Part shown: positions 27,490 through 38,564 of the stretch, piece after piece
Position numbering within the stretch: the stretch's first letter is position 1
Layout: each line of letters begins with the position of its first letter
Origin: Aselliscus stoliczkanus
Lineage: Eukaryota; Chordata; Mammalia; Chiroptera; Hipposideridae
DNA length: 64,000 bases
Direction: 5' to 3'
Assembly (NCBI GenBank): GCA_033961575.1
Contig: CM066737.1
Location: 53,730,771-53,794,770, forward strand
Notes under the pieces: model-generated
Told to the model about the DNA's origin: nothing
The model's database searches: none
The model's input: only the letters and a program-made list of their open reading frames with translations
Position numbers and translations under genes: made by a program

Positions 27490-27880
27490 AAATAAGTTCT
27501 GGGGATCTAATGTACAGCATGGTGACTACAGTTAACAATACTGTATTATATACTTGAAAGTTGCTAAGAGAGTAGATCTTATATATTTTCACCACACACA
27601 AAATTTTTATAATTATGTGTGATGATTATTTTTATTTTTGAGGGCAGTGTCACTGACCCTCATTTGTGGGACCGAACCGGGGCCGCTGGCTTCCCAAGTC
27701 AGCGCTTAACCACCGCGCCACTCGGCCAGCCCGATGATGATTTTTTTTAACTAACATGAATTTGGTAATCATTTTGTAATACATGTGTATCAAATCATCA
27801 TGTTGTCCACCTTAAACTTATACAGTGTTATACATCAAGTATGTATATCTCAATAAACCTGGGATGGGGGAAAGGAAATG
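27490..27880 (+). repeat. Old L1 3' end interrupted by a SINE
   Basis: 'gatctaatgtacagcatgg', 'cagttaacaatactgtatta' and, beyond the SINE, 'aaacttatacagtgttatac' and 'atctcaataaacctggg' are L1M 3' UTR phrases in order. Confidence 0.75.
27629..27732 (-). mobile_element. Short tRNA-derived SINE
   Basis: A minus-strand copy inside the L1 tail, ending 'gcgccactcggccagccc'. The flanks gatgatta/gatgatga are a short imperfect duplication. Confidence 0.9.
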
Positions 27881-28119
27881 CAACATGGGATCCTGGGACA
27901 GAAAAAGGACATTAGTAGATTTATTGGTGAAATTTGAGTAACAACTGTATTTTAGATAATATTTTATGACCTAATTTCCTGGTTTTGATCATTGTATATG
28001 GTTATATAAGATGTTAACATTTTGAAAAGTTGGGTGATTGGTATATGGTCATTCTCTGTATCATTTTTGAAAATTTTTTTAGTCTGCCTGAAATTACTTG
28101 AAATTAAAATTAATAAAAC

Positions 28120-28255
28120 TAAAAAAAACCCTGGTCTTGGTACCACCCCTCATAGATTCTGATTTAACAACTATTCTGGAGTAAAACCCAGGCATTGGTA
28201 ATGTTTAAAGTTTTTTTGAGTGATTCTAATGTGCAGTCAGGGTTATGAACTAAGG
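28120..28255 (+). repeat. MER5A-like fragment
   Basis: 'gattctgatttaacaact' and 'gtgattctaatgtgcagtc' match the inner MER5A region. It is adjacent to a better copy at 28,264. Confidence 0.55.
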
Positions 28256-28263
28256 CCCTTATT

Positions 28264-28436
28264 CGGTGGTTCTCAAAGTGTGGTCCCTGGACCAGCAGCA
28301 TCATTATCACCTGGGAATATTTTAGAAATGAAAATTCTCAGGCCCACCCCAGATCTACTGAGTTAGAAATTGGTAGCTCATCTATTTTAACAAGCCCTCA
28401 GGTGATTTGATGCATGCCTAAGTTTGAAAACCAGTG
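28264..28436 (+). repeat. MER5A-like hAT element
   Basis: It runs from 'ggtggttctcaaagtgtggt' through 'agcagcatcattatcacctg' and 'aggcccaccccagatctac' to 'agtttgaaaaccagtg'. The terminal inverted repeats are visible, and it is a near-complete MER5A. Confidence 0.85.
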
Positions 28437-28599
28437 CTCTAATAGAACTTAGCACAATGATAGGACACACAGACATTAACTAATCAATTATATGTCTAGA
28501 AAGTTATTTAAATCAACTATTACCATAATAATCAATGGTTAATAGGCAAGTTATCCAAACTAATAATACACAATCACAGTTAAATCTGTTCTAGGTGGT

Positions 28600-29020
28600 C
28601 ATTTATTCAACACTTATTTGAGTATCTATTATGTGGTAGGCTATGCTAGGTGCTGGTTATACAATAGTAAATAATAAGATATTGTCCCTACCCAAAGGAA
28701 CTTTTAAAAGTTTTAATATAATTGAGTACAATAAGTACAATGTTAGAAGTTCTATGGAAGCAGATGGTAGGACCTCAGTCAAGAGAGACTTCTTAAAGTG
28801 GGGTTTGTTTTAAAGGAGGAATAGGAGTTAGACTGGGTTTCCCCAATTTCTTGGGGGAGAAAAAGTAGAAGAAATGGAATGGTCAGAGAGAAGATAGTGG
28901 CTCAAGCTATGATGGTGAAATTAAGGTTGGAAATTAGGGGATGGATTAGAGAAAAAGGATATTGAATCAATTGGAAAGGGGAGAGGGAAGAATCAAGGAT
29001 CTCCTTACTTTCTAGTCTGA
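28600..29020 (-). repeat. L2 LINE fragment (antisense)
   Basis: 'tatttgagtatctattatgtg', 'aggtgctggttatacaatag' and 'ttgtccctacccaaaggaac' are the antisense of the L2 3' end, followed by diverged upstream sequence. Confidence 0.6.
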
Positions 29021-29758
29021 GACACCTGGGTGGGTGTTACTACCATTCATGCAGATAAATAATACAGGAGGAGGAACATGGATCATCATTTCACTTGCTT
29101 CTCAAATTCTCTACAAAAACTTCTGCTTACCACCCTCCTCCACAAGAACAGAGCACAAAAAGTAGGTTGGAACTTCATTTAAACAAGCCTAGCAATAAAC
29201 TACATTATCTTGTACACTCTCCTTTATCTTCTCTGAATTCTATTACGACACAGTTATGGGAACAAAATCTCATATGGGGCAAATAGACAATGATTCTCTA
29301 TTATAGGTAGATAATCCAGAGATTATTAAGATTCTTATGACGACTTTATACTCTAGGATATATATGAAGATTAGATTACACGCAATACAAGGTTTGCATT
29401 TGCATGACAGTATTCCTCATGACATCTTCAGAAATAGTATCTATGGCACTAATAGGCCTGCAGAGGACAAAGGTTTATGTTATAGGAAGCTGACATTTGA
29501 CATTTCATAAGTCATCTTGACATTTAGTTTTTTTTCTACTTGTATGCCAGAATTAGGTTATCTCAAAATGAGGATTGAGAAAAAATGTTCAGACCATCAA
29601 AAACCAGGAAAATGGTGGAAGTTAAAGAAAGGGAAAATAATTTGTTATAGAGGTTTTCTCTTTCTAAGGAAAAAAGTAACATAATTTCTTAAAATTTATT
29701 TACTGCTATGACATTACTAAGTGGCAATACTGATTCACATGAATTTGAAAATAATATA

Positions 29759-30354
29759 CAGTAGTCCCCCCTTATCCACATGAGATACGTTCCAAGACTC
29801 CCAGAGATGCCTGAAGCTGTGGATATTACTGAACCCTATAAATATTATGTTTTTTTCCCTATATATACATTCCTAGGATAAAGTTAAATTTGTAAATTAG
29901 GTACAGTAAGATATTAACAATAACTAAGAAAAAGTAGAACAATTATAACAATATACTATAATAAAAGTCACATGAATATGGTCTCTCAAAATATCTTATT
30001 GTACTTTACTCACCCTTCTTGTCATGATGTGAGACGATACAATGCCTATGTGATCAGATGAAGTGAGGTGGATGACATAGGTATTGTGACATAGCATTAG
30101 GCTACTGTAAACGTTACCTTAACACAAGCACTGCGATGCCACGATAGTTGATCTGACAACCAAGGTGGCTACTGAGTGACTAATGGGTAGGGAGCATATA
30201 CAGCATGAGCTTTCATCCTGCTATTCAGAACAGTGCAGTTTAAAACTTATAAACTGTTTATTTCTTGAATTTTCCATTTAATATTTTCAGACTGTGGTTG
30301 ACTGTGGCAACCGAAACCACGGAAATCAAAACTACAGATAAGGGGACACTACTG
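29759..30354. mobile_element. Tigger/pogo-like DNA transposon
   Basis: The ends 'cagtagtccccccttatcc' and 'ggataagg'-type sequence (right end 'gataaggggacactactg') are inverted repeats typical of Tigger/pogo elements. The left flank is TA; the right flank is now CA. About 596 bp long with no transposase frame, so it is non-autonomous. Confidence 0.8.
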
Positions 30355-30863
30355 CATTCAATTTTAGTTTCCAAGGTTTGTTCATTTCATGGTAAGCAAA
30401 TCAACAGGTGGCAGCACACAGCATTCTTAGTTTTCATTTGTGCAAAAGATGGGTTCCTGAGAAGTTGTGTATAAATCAAGCTTTTGTAAACTGAATTCTA
30501 TGTATCATTTCAGAACTCCCTTATTTTAACTTCTGATAGATCCACAATAAACAACAGATTCAAGAGTTTAAGTTTCTCCTTGGCCTTTGTATGTTAATAA
30601 GCCAACACTTAACGCACCAGAGGGAAGCTTTACAATAAATCTTTTTATTACCCACTCCGATGCATTTTATCTGGTTCAGGTACATATGAATACGTGTATG
30701 TTAAGTTAAGGTAGAGGTGCATCCTGCATTGCACTGTTGTTTGTTGTTCATAGAAAAAAAATCTGAAATGTGTTAATAGATGAATGGAATAAATGCTAAA
30801 AAGCAGAATTATGACCCACAACAAATCCTTTGTGGGGAACCTGACCCCCAGCGTGGTGCTTAC

Positions 30864-31032
30864 TTGCTGACTGCACATGTTCCTCCAAAGGTGGTTCATC
30901 TGCTCCCTGAACTGAAGCATATCCAGATGATGCAGTCTCACTGCGATCATCCTCTTCCTGAGGAGAGGCACTGCTGGATGTGTCATTGGATACAGGGACT
31001 TGTAAAGACACCGATCCATCTTCAACACTCAC
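30864..31032 (-). CDS. RNF128: RNF128 exon 6 (cytosolic tail after the RING)
   Basis: The exon encodes 56 codons plus one base. It starts VSVEDGSVSLQVPVSN, passes a Ser/Asp/Glu-rich stretch (EEDDRSETASSGYASV) and ends PPLEEHVQSA. It follows the RING finger and is a predicted disordered, acidic, Ser-rich tail. The acceptor is TTTCCAAAG at 31,033 and the donor A|GTAAGC at 30,863; the split Asn codon joins exon 7 in frame. The exon begins GTGAGT, itself a good donor sequence (see findings). I recall VDVED at the start of the human protein, so the second residue probably differs here. Confidence 0.96.
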
Positions 31033-31993
31033 CTTTGGAAAGCATTTGAAGAAATTAAAAGACTGTCAGTGTACACGCTTTTCCTTGCCATATCACTACA
31101 AAGTTTCTTCCTAGGTGACTCATTATAATGATTATTTTGGCCTTGTAAACCTATAATCCCTTTTGACAATCACAAAAATCTCTTGCTGGTCCCTGCCAGA
31201 GCAGTTGGGAGTACCTGGGTCCACCAAAGGGGTCCACAAAAGGTGTTACATGCAGATTGTCATCACATCTGACATGTTCATCTGGGTAGTCCCAGCACTT
31301 CATAATATAATGCCTGGTCCAAGGCAGGCAATCAAAAAACAATCTCGGGGCCGGCCGTGTGGTGCAGTGGTTAAGTGCTGGCTTGGGAAGCCAGCGGCCC
31401 GGGTTCGGGTCCCACATATGAGGGCCAGTGACACTTCCCTCAAAAAAAACAAAACAAAAAACAATCTCATGTTATGCCCTATGGGAGTTGAGAATCACCG
31501 TCTTCTGTATATCTCCTCAAATCGGGAAGACCTTGTTGAGCTTGACTTTCTGTTGTGTATATTATGGAAAAGATAGTTTTTCATTTACCAAATATAATTA
31601 TAATTTAATATTTATTATACTTTCTGAAACTATACATGGTCATTTAACTATAAGTTTGGTTGCTATACAATAGTAAGAGCATAAAAACCAGAATGGGGTA
31701 TCAGAAGCCAGTTGGTATTTTAGATGGTCATTACTTCAAAATCTGACCAAAAAATAAGTACATTTGAGGAAAAGGAGAATGAAGGAAAATAGAAGTGATC
31801 CAATATAAGGAAAATGGAGGTGCAATATGGCACTTCACTGTCACTATGATATAAATGAGTACAACTTTTGGTAAAACTATAAGTCTGGCATATTACGTAG
31901 CTAAAAAATAAGGATGTTATTTTCCTGAAGGCCCAGTTACAGAAATAACACATAGCTTGAGTTCCTTCACATACATAGTTTAGCAATGTTTAC
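31033..31993 (-). other. RNF128: RNF128 intron 5 (961 bp)
   Basis: The donor is GTAAAC below 31,994 and the acceptor is at 31,033. It contains the SINE at 31,347. The remaining sequence is unremarkable. Confidence 0.9.
31347..31455 (+). mobile_element. Short tRNA-derived SINE with target-site duplication
   Basis: A clean plus-strand copy: 'ggggccggccgtgtggtgc' head, B-box-like 'gggttcgggtccc', A-rich tail. The 13-bp duplication aaaaaacaatctc occurs at 31,334 and 31,456, so the insertion is fairly young. It is antisense to RNF128. Confidence 0.95.
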
Positions 31994-32090
31994 CTCAATT
32001 CCCAAAGCTTTGAGTATGTCACATTTGCACATAGGGCAAGTCCTATGTTCTAACAGCCATGGGTCAACACATGTCTTATGGAAAATATGG
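31994..32090 (-). CDS. RNF128: RNF128 exon 5 (second half of RING-H2 finger)
   Basis: 97 nt complete the Asn codon from exon 4 and encode 32 residues: [20 protein letters not shown] then [12 protein letters not shown]. It supplies the His-x2-His, Cys and CPMC zinc ligands of the RING-H2 domain, which binds E2 enzymes and makes RNF128 an E3 ubiquitin ligase acting on membrane proteins and T-cell activation factors. The acceptor is CATTAG at 32,091 and the donor GAG|GTAAAC at 31,993. All ligands are intact, and the Trp between the two zinc sites typical of active RINGs is present. Confidence 0.97.
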
Positions 32091-32633
32091 CTAATGAAGG
32101 AAAAAACACACATTTTAGTTATCAGTTATGAAATGGCAACACCTTGCCTAATATACTACAGGTTACCCTGTAATTTTACTTAGTTTTTTAACAGATGCTT
32201 TTTTTCCTTTTAAACATATTATTACAGCATAAATGCTAAGAAGGAGCCACAGAAGCAAAATTTGGAAATTTCATAAGATAGTATTTTTAAATATAAGAGC
32301 CTTATTACTCTAGCTTCAAAAGATATAGTTTTAGTATTCATTACTTGAAAAGTGGCCAAGGTGCTACCTGACCTATAACTTTGTTCAGTATTTCAGATCT
32401 TAATTATCTTGTCATTCCCTACTGAGCACAATATCGTGCTGATACTTTAGGCAATGTGATACATTCCAGGAGCATCACTATTTAATAGTTGAAAGAAAGA
32501 CTATTATGAACAAATTTCAGGAGAGGGATAATAAAAAACCAAAAGAATGAAGACTTCCAAATAAGTGTTAATAAGTTGATTTTATGTTTTTTCTTTAATA
32601 GGATTGTTAGAATGAATTTTAATAAATAATACA

Positions 32634-32679
<46 letters not shown>

Positions 32680-32934
32680 GGTGCTGGCTAGGTTCTAAGT
32701 TTGAAACTAGTTTCCAAATTGTACCAGATTTTGGAAACTTTATGTAATTAGCCTTATACCAATTTCAATGATATTTTAAAAATAAGGCATCCACCTATAT
32801 TTAAATGAAAATAACTTAAAAATAAATATTTTATTTACATTAATTTGGAAACATTCAAAATAGTTTTCCCCCATTACAATCATTTTTGTAAATCAGAAAT
32901 TCTTATTGATGATATAAATGAAAATCAAACTTAC
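32091..32934 (-). other. RNF128: RNF128 intron 4 (844 bp)
   Basis: A GT-AG intron with a (TA)n tract at 32,635-32,675 and otherwise unremarkable AT-rich sequence. Confidence 0.9.
32635..32675. repeat. (TA)n microsatellite
   Basis: About 20 uninterrupted TA units inside RNF128 intron 4. Confidence 0.95.
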
Positions 32935-33017
32935 TTGCAAGTTAAGATGCGCACCAAATCATTTGGTTTATACAGTTCAATACACACAGCACAACTATCT
33001 CCATCAGGACCAATTTC
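32935..33017 (-). CDS. RNF128: RNF128 exon 4 (first half of RING-H2 finger)
   Basis: 83 nt encode EIGPDGDSCAVCIELYKPND, then LVRILTC and the first two bases of Asn. The CAVC pair and the following Cys are the first zinc ligands of the RING-H2; the rest are in exon 5. The acceptor is CTCATAG at 33,018 and the donor AA|GTAAGT at 32,934. The phase fits both neighbours and no defect is seen. Confidence 0.97.
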
Positions 33018-33199
33018 CTATGAGCAAATAGTTACTGTTACTCTGATGGATAAGAAAAAATACATTAAACTACAGAGCAAGATCAGAATATACCTGTACT
33101 TAAAATGCATAAATTCCTAGAGAAGGAGGGATGTCATATCACTAAATGACTATGTTTCAATAACAATTTGAAATTATTTAGTGTTAATCAGAATCCAAA

Positions 33200-33420
33200 A
33201 AAAAGTCAAATTTATGCAGAGACTAAAAAGTAGTTGCCAGGGGTTGGGGGTGGAGGAAATAGGGAGAAGTTGGTATAAGAGAACAAAGTTTCAGCTACAA
33301 GATGAATAGGGTCTGAGGATCTGCTGTAAAACATGGTGACTATAGTTGATAACTCTGTATTGTATAAATTGAAATTTAAAATAAAATTATTTAGACTTAA
33401 AAAGGTAAAAGAATAAAGTC
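33200..33420 (+). repeat. Old L1 3' UTR fragment
   Basis: 'gtagttgccaggggttggg' and 'catggtgactatagttgata' are sense L1M 3' UTR phrases. Confidence 0.65.
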
Positions 33421-33539
33421 AACCAAAAGGGGAACAGGACAAAGGGAAATATGGAGTTTTGATTTAAATTGTTTTTCAATTTAGAAAATGCCATTTGTAT
33501 AAATTCTATAGCTAAGTTTTCCCATTTAAAGAAAATTAA

Positions 33540-35235
33540 GTTATAGTTCAGTTACAGTAATATTCACTCTTTTTCGTGTATAATTTTGCAAGTTTGGGCA
33601 AACATTTTCAGTTCCTATAGTTTTGGCTTTTCCAGAATGTCACATAAATGGAATCATGCATTACCTAACCTTTGAGTCTGGCTTCTTTCACTTAACATAA
33701 TATATTTGTGATTCATTCATGTTGTCGTGTGCATCAGCAGGGTCCCCCCTTTATATTGCTAAATAGTTTTCCATGATATGGATGTACCACCGTTGTTTAT
33801 CTATTCACCAGTTGAAAGGCATTTTGATTCTTTCCAGTATTCAGTAATTATGAATAAAGCTGAACAATTATGTACAGGTTTTCATGTGCACATATTTTGT
33901 TTTTCCCTCTAGGGTAACTATCTAGTAGTGAGGTTGCTGGATTCTTTGGAAAGTGTATATTTGACTTCATAAAGAACTGCCCAACTGTTTTCCAGACTGG
34001 CTGTACATTGTGTTCTTACCAGGGAATGCATTGGAATTCCAGGTATTCCACATCTTGGCCAGCTCTTGGTATTGTGAGTTGTATTGTTTTTAGCCATTCT
34101 CATTCTCTGGTACAATCATGAATGTGCTGTGGTATCTCATATGTTTTTTATTTGCATTTCCATAACAACTAATGATGTTAGTATTGTTTTATGTGCTTTT
34201 TTTGTCATCCATATATATTCTTCAATAAAATGTCTGTTTTGCCCAGTTTTTTCACAAGATTGTTTTTTTCCTGTTGAGTTATGAGTGTTCTTTATGTATT
34301 CTGGATACAGCTCTTTATCAGATATGGGATTTGCAAATATTTTCTCCCATTCTGTCACCTGTCATTTCAGTCTCTTACTAGTGTCTTTCAAAGAACAAAA
34401 ATTCTTAATTTTGACAAAGTTAAATTTCTCATTTTTTTTTCTTTAATGGACATGTTTTTGGTGTCACATCTAATTAATCTTGGCCTAACCCAAGTCATGA
34501 AGATATTTTTCTCCAAAATTTTCTTCTAATAGTTTTATAATTCTAGGTTTCATATTTAAGTCTGTGATCCATTTTGAGTTAATGTTTACAAAGAATATAA
34601 AGTATGGATCAAGGTTCATTTTTTTGCATATGGATATCCAATCATTGCACATGAAGAGCCATCAACTGGCTATCCTTCCTTAATTGAATTGCCTTTGTAC
34701 TTTTGACAAAAATCAATTGACCATGTATGTGTGGGTCTATTTCTGGACCCTGTCTTCTGTTCCATTGATATAAAAGTCTACCTTTCAGTAGTAATTACAG
34801 TAGTAATATCTTGACTACTGTAGCTTTAAAATAACCCTGTAAATCAGGTAATGTGAGGCATCTAAATTTGTTCTTTATCAAAATAGTTTCGATTATTCTA
34901 GTTCTTTTGCTTTTCCTCATAAACTTAGAATAAACTTTTCAATTTCTGCAAAAGCACCAACTAGGATTTTGATCGAAACTGCATTGAATATATATATCAA
35001 TTTTAGATAAACTGATATTTTGACAACAGTCTTCTGAACCACGCACATGGTATATCTCTCCACTCATTTAGGTCTTTTTTATTTCTTTCTTCCTTTGGTG
35101 TTTTGCAGTTTTCAGTATACAGATCTTGTACATATTTTATAAGATTTATACCTAAGTATTTAATACTTTTAGTGCTATTGTAAATGGTATTTTTTTATTT
35201 CAATACATTCTATAGACATTTTTATACGTGTTTTA
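33540..35235 (-). repeat. Antisense L1 ORF2/3' UTR fragment
   Basis: Plus-strand phrases such as 'cataaatggaatcatgc', 'gtttatctattcaccagttg', 'tattttctcccattctgtc' and 'tcttttgcttttcctcata' are the reverse complement of L1 ORF2 and 3' UTR. The minus-strand frame at 34,137-34,358 gives a degraded ORF2 peptide. Confidence 0.82.
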
Positions 35236-35305
35236 TACATTGATGGTAGTTTTGAACTGTCCTAAATCTGAACATGGAAGTTCAAGTAAATTTATACTGC
35301 AGTAC

Positions 35306-35753
35306 TGTATTAGTTTCCTGTTGTTGTTGTAACAAATTACCATTACTTAGTGATTTAAAATAACACAATTTGTTCTCTTCTTGTCCTGTAAATCAGAATT
35401 CTAAAAATCAAGGTGTTGGCAATGCTGCACTCCTTCTGAAGGCTTCAGGGGAGAATCCCTTTCTTTGCTTTTTCCAGCTTCTAGAGACTGCATTCCTTGG
35501 TTCATGCCCCTTCTTGCATAACTTTAACCTCTTGTTTCCATTGTCACATCTACTGTCAAATATCCCTATTCCTCCCACTTATAAGGACACTGTGATTATA
35601 TTTAGGACCCATCTGGGTAACGCTTAATTATCTCCCAATCTCAAAATCCTGTATTTAATCACACCTGCAAAGTTCTTGCCATATAAAGTAACATTCACAG
35701 GTTCCAGGGATTGGGACCTAGATATCTCTGGGGGCCATTTATTCAGTCTACTT
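35306..35753 (+). repeat. Dispersed LTR-like repeat (class uncertain)
   Basis: It starts 'tgtattagtttcctgttgtt' and runs through 'gtaacaaattaccattactt', 'cttcaggggagaatcccttt', 'cttataaggacactgtgatt' and 'aggttccagggattgggac'. I recognise this order as a common ancient mammalian interspersed repeat but cannot name the family with confidence. Confidence 0.5.
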
Positions 35754-35893
35754 CCAGCGTCAAATAGATTTTAAAAAGTCAATAAGGTTTATAAATGGCA
35801 ATGAAAATACTACTTTGAAAGAATATTCAGCTCTAACAATGGCTCGCTAAGCAATGCTTTAAAACAGAAAACCTTTTCAATTCATAAATTTAC

Positions 35894-35965
35894 CTTGTCT
35901 CCTTGTTTCAGCGTGCGTACCTGAAGCCTTCCAATAGCTTTTTTAGCATCAGCCTTTAATTGTCT
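35894..35965 (-). CDS. RNF128: RNF128 exon 3 (linker between membrane segment and RING)
   Basis: A 72-nt, phase 0-0 exon of 24 codons: RQLKADAKKAIGRLQVRTLK then QGDK. It is the basic cytosolic linker between the transmembrane helix and the RING finger. The acceptor AAATTACAG at 35,966 and donor AAG|GTAAAT at 35,893 are both canonical. Because it is a multiple of three, skipping it would keep the frame. Confidence 0.95.
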
Positions 35966-36170
35966 CTGTAATTTAAAAAAAAAACATACAAAAAGAACAG
36001 GTATCAGGAAAACAGATCTCAAAAAATTAAAAAGGTACAGAGGATTAATAAATATTTATTAGGTTAAATTAAAAGATGAAATTCAATTATCCATAATGTC
36101 CCATTTATCTGATATCAGGCAGGATTTTTCAAATTACTGAAACTTTTCACTTACTATATTTTCCTACCTT

Positions 36171-36490
36171 TTTTTCCCAAAGATTTTATTGGGGAATTGG
36201 GGGAGGGGAACAGTGTTGGGGAATCGGGGAAGCAGAACAGACAAGTTCTTTTGTTCTTCAGTCTCGTTGTGAAGGATGCCACTTCACTGACCCATCTTGG
36301 TATTGTGATGATTGTGCTCTTCCTGGGTGAGGTAATCGGTCTGCAGCCTACGCTGTCGCAAGCAACTCAAGAAGCCGAGCTCCAGGTCGAGCTGTTGTTC
36401 ACCATCTTAGCTGTAGAGGGCACTGTCACTGGCCCTCATGTGGGATCTGAACCGGCACCCTGCTACTCAGAGCCGGCGCTCCCAAGCCAA
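36171..36490 (-). mobile_element. Long tRNA-derived SINE (cluster member 1)
   Basis: Minus-strand copy beginning 'aagattttattggggaattg'. Its head stops at 'cccaagccaactc', where a short SINE takes over, so its terminal tRNA-like end is missing. Confidence 0.85.
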
Positions 36491-36598
36491 CTCTTTTTTT
36501 TTTAGAGGGCAGTGTCACTGGCTCTCATATATGGGATCCGAACCGGGGCCGCTGGCATCCCAAGCCAATTCTTAACCACCGCGCCACACACCCGGCCC
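36491..36598 (-). mobile_element. Short tRNA-derived SINE fused to the previous one
   Basis: Poly-T then 'gagggcagtgtcactggc' to 'gcgccacacacccggccc'. It replaces, rather than interrupts, the head of the long SINE, suggesting a dimer. Confidence 0.85.
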
Positions 36599-36606
36599 CC
36601 TACCTT

Positions 36607-37013
36607 CTTTTTTTAAAAAAGATTTTATTGGGGAATTTCAGGAAGAAAACAGTGTTGGGGAATTGGGGAAGGAGAACATTGTGTTTTTCCAGGACCCATT
36701 AGCTCCAAGTCAAATAGTTGTCCTTCAGTCTTAGTTATGGAGGGCACAGCTCAGCTCCAAGTGCAGTCGCCACTTTCAATCTAGTTGTGGGGGGGGAAGG
36801 GGGGAGTCGGGGCAGGGGGGCGCACAGCCCACTATTCCATACAGGAATAGAACCAGCATCCTTCTTAAGAGCATGCGCTCTCACCAGCTGAGCCATTTGG
36901 CCGCCTATTGGCAGCTCAGCTCAGGCACAGCTCACTGGCTCATGTGGGAATCAAACCGGCAACCTGTTGTTCAGAGCTCCCACTCTAACTAACTGAACCA
37001 CCTGGCCGGCCCC
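36607..37013 (-). mobile_element. Composite long SINE (cluster member 3)
   Basis: Minus-strand, starting 'gattttattggggaatttc', with two tRNA-like units (about 36,840-36,905 and 36,940-37,010). A guanine-rich stretch lies at 36,790-36,825. Cctacctt repeats flank it on both sides. Confidence 0.85.
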
Positions 37014-37164
37014 CCTACCTTCTTAAATAGCATCTTTTGGCCACAGTGGTAAAGCTATGTGTCCTTATTACAAATGAATTCAGATGCTATGAATTTTCAA
37101 AGCAATTTTCCTATTTTCAAACTCAGAGAACCTTAATGTATGTCTTTCCCATTTTTTTTAACTG

Positions 37165-37345
37165 TTTTTTGCTTGGTAGAAAATGCACAGGATTTGGATT
37201 CAAATGACCTAGATTCAAAATATGACTTTGTTACTTACTAAATTAATAATCTTGGATAAATCATTTACTTCGTTGAGTTTGTTTACTCATCTATAAAATG
37301 AGGATAATACCAACTCATACAGTGTTATTTGGTATTAGGAGAAAA
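37165..37345 (+). repeat. MIR element
   Basis: 'tttggattcaaatgacctag', 'tgttacttactaaattaat', 'ggataaatcatttacttcg' and 'ctcatctataaaatgaggat' are the sense MIR order. Confidence 0.85.
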
Positions 37346-38564
37346 AAATTACTGTTTATAACCACTATTGCCTTATAAGGAGGGTGGATTCTGCAAGTGG
37401 TAGGACTGGTTTTTTTTTCCCCCCCACCGAGCATATGCCTAGATGAGTTTGGACATGCAAAGGCAAGCCCCAGGCTCACTTAGGGAATAAGGACTAAAAT
37501 GTTACACATAATTGAATCAGAAGTGAAGTTAGGGTATAGGGGGAAATCTAAGGGGTGAGGGAAAGATAAGAACTACAGTAATCAATGAGAGACGGACCTT
37601 CTTTGTGGAGTGAACTGGACAAAGGAAAAAAATCCCAGATGGTATGTGATATTTGGTGTTAATTTGAAGTTATTTGTAATGCCAGGAAAAGATTTTCTGT
37701 CCCTTTCATTAAAATCTAGCACATACTCAAACACTTCAAGTGAATATGATTTATGTGTAAATTGAAGAAGAGGCTCGGTTTCACACCTGGATGGATGCTG
37801 TGTGGAATAGAGAGATATAGCATGTGCAACATGCCAAGATAATAAGCAAACTTCCCATTTTGAACCGCAAAAGGAAAAAAAAAAACTTGGTAGAAATGCA
37901 GTAAAAAAGTAAGTACTCAGAACCAGAGGTCACTGTGAGAATGTAAACAGCTTCCTCATCCCACTATATGTCACTCCACCCATAGCAGGGAGACCCACAC
38001 CTGACATTTAAGTTATGTGAAAATTAGAGACAATGAAAAGTACAGCATCCAGCATAATGTCTGGCATATAGCAGACACTTGAGAAAATGTTTATTAAATG
38101 AAAATATGAAGTACTATTCATCAGTAAGCCTAACAGGTTCTTGTAACATGTTTATACATATTTGCAGCAAATATATTTTAGAAGAGAATAATCCTTGAGT
38201 AGAGATATGTGAGAAAGTTCCTTAATGCCCAAACCTACCTCCTATATATCATTTTATGAAAGGTATTTGGTTTAATTCCAAGGAGATAAATTGTCAAACA
38301 ATTGTTTTGGCTGTCACAGGAACAGCAGAAACTTCTCAGATTGTTACCTGACCAGCAAATATAGCTTATTAGAAACAATTAATGGGAAGGCCTAGTCCTC
38401 AGAAAGAAAGAGGTGCTAACTGAGGTCCTTTCACTCCCACTTAGGGACTTGATTGTTAGTTAACTCACAAGGGGGATTCTATGATGGTACTTCATTTTCC
38501 CTTTTATTTTGTTCCTCGTGTCATAAGTAAATAAGAGTGACAACGAAAGGAAGTACACTTAGGA

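Larger units (their letters stand above)
25441..30863 (-). other. RNF128: RNF128 intron 6 (5.4 kb)
   Basis: The donor is GTAAGC at 30,863 and the acceptor ends AAAG at 25,441. It holds a CA microsatellite, a hAT element, an L1M tail with two SINEs, two MER5A-like copies, an L2 and a Tigger-like element. 25,860-26,490, 26,670-27,360 and 29,030-29,750 show nothing recognisable; 26,250-26,285 is an AGAT/TA-rich simple tract. Confidence 0.85.
33018..35893 (-). other. RNF128: RNF128 intron 3 (2.9 kb)
   Basis: Almost filled by an L1M-type 3' tail (33,200-33,420), a longer antisense L1 piece (33,540-35,235) and an LTR-like repeat (35,306-35,753). Confidence 0.88.

Noticed and set aside
30796..30863. 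Extension of the RNF128 exon 6 frame past 30,864
   Set aside because: The canonical donor A|GTAAGC and the phase of exon 7 place the exon end at 30,864.
36171..37013. Regularly repeated blocks that might suggest a CRISPR-like or satellite array
   Set aside because: The repeats are three SINE copies with internal tRNA-like modules, and the host is a mammal.
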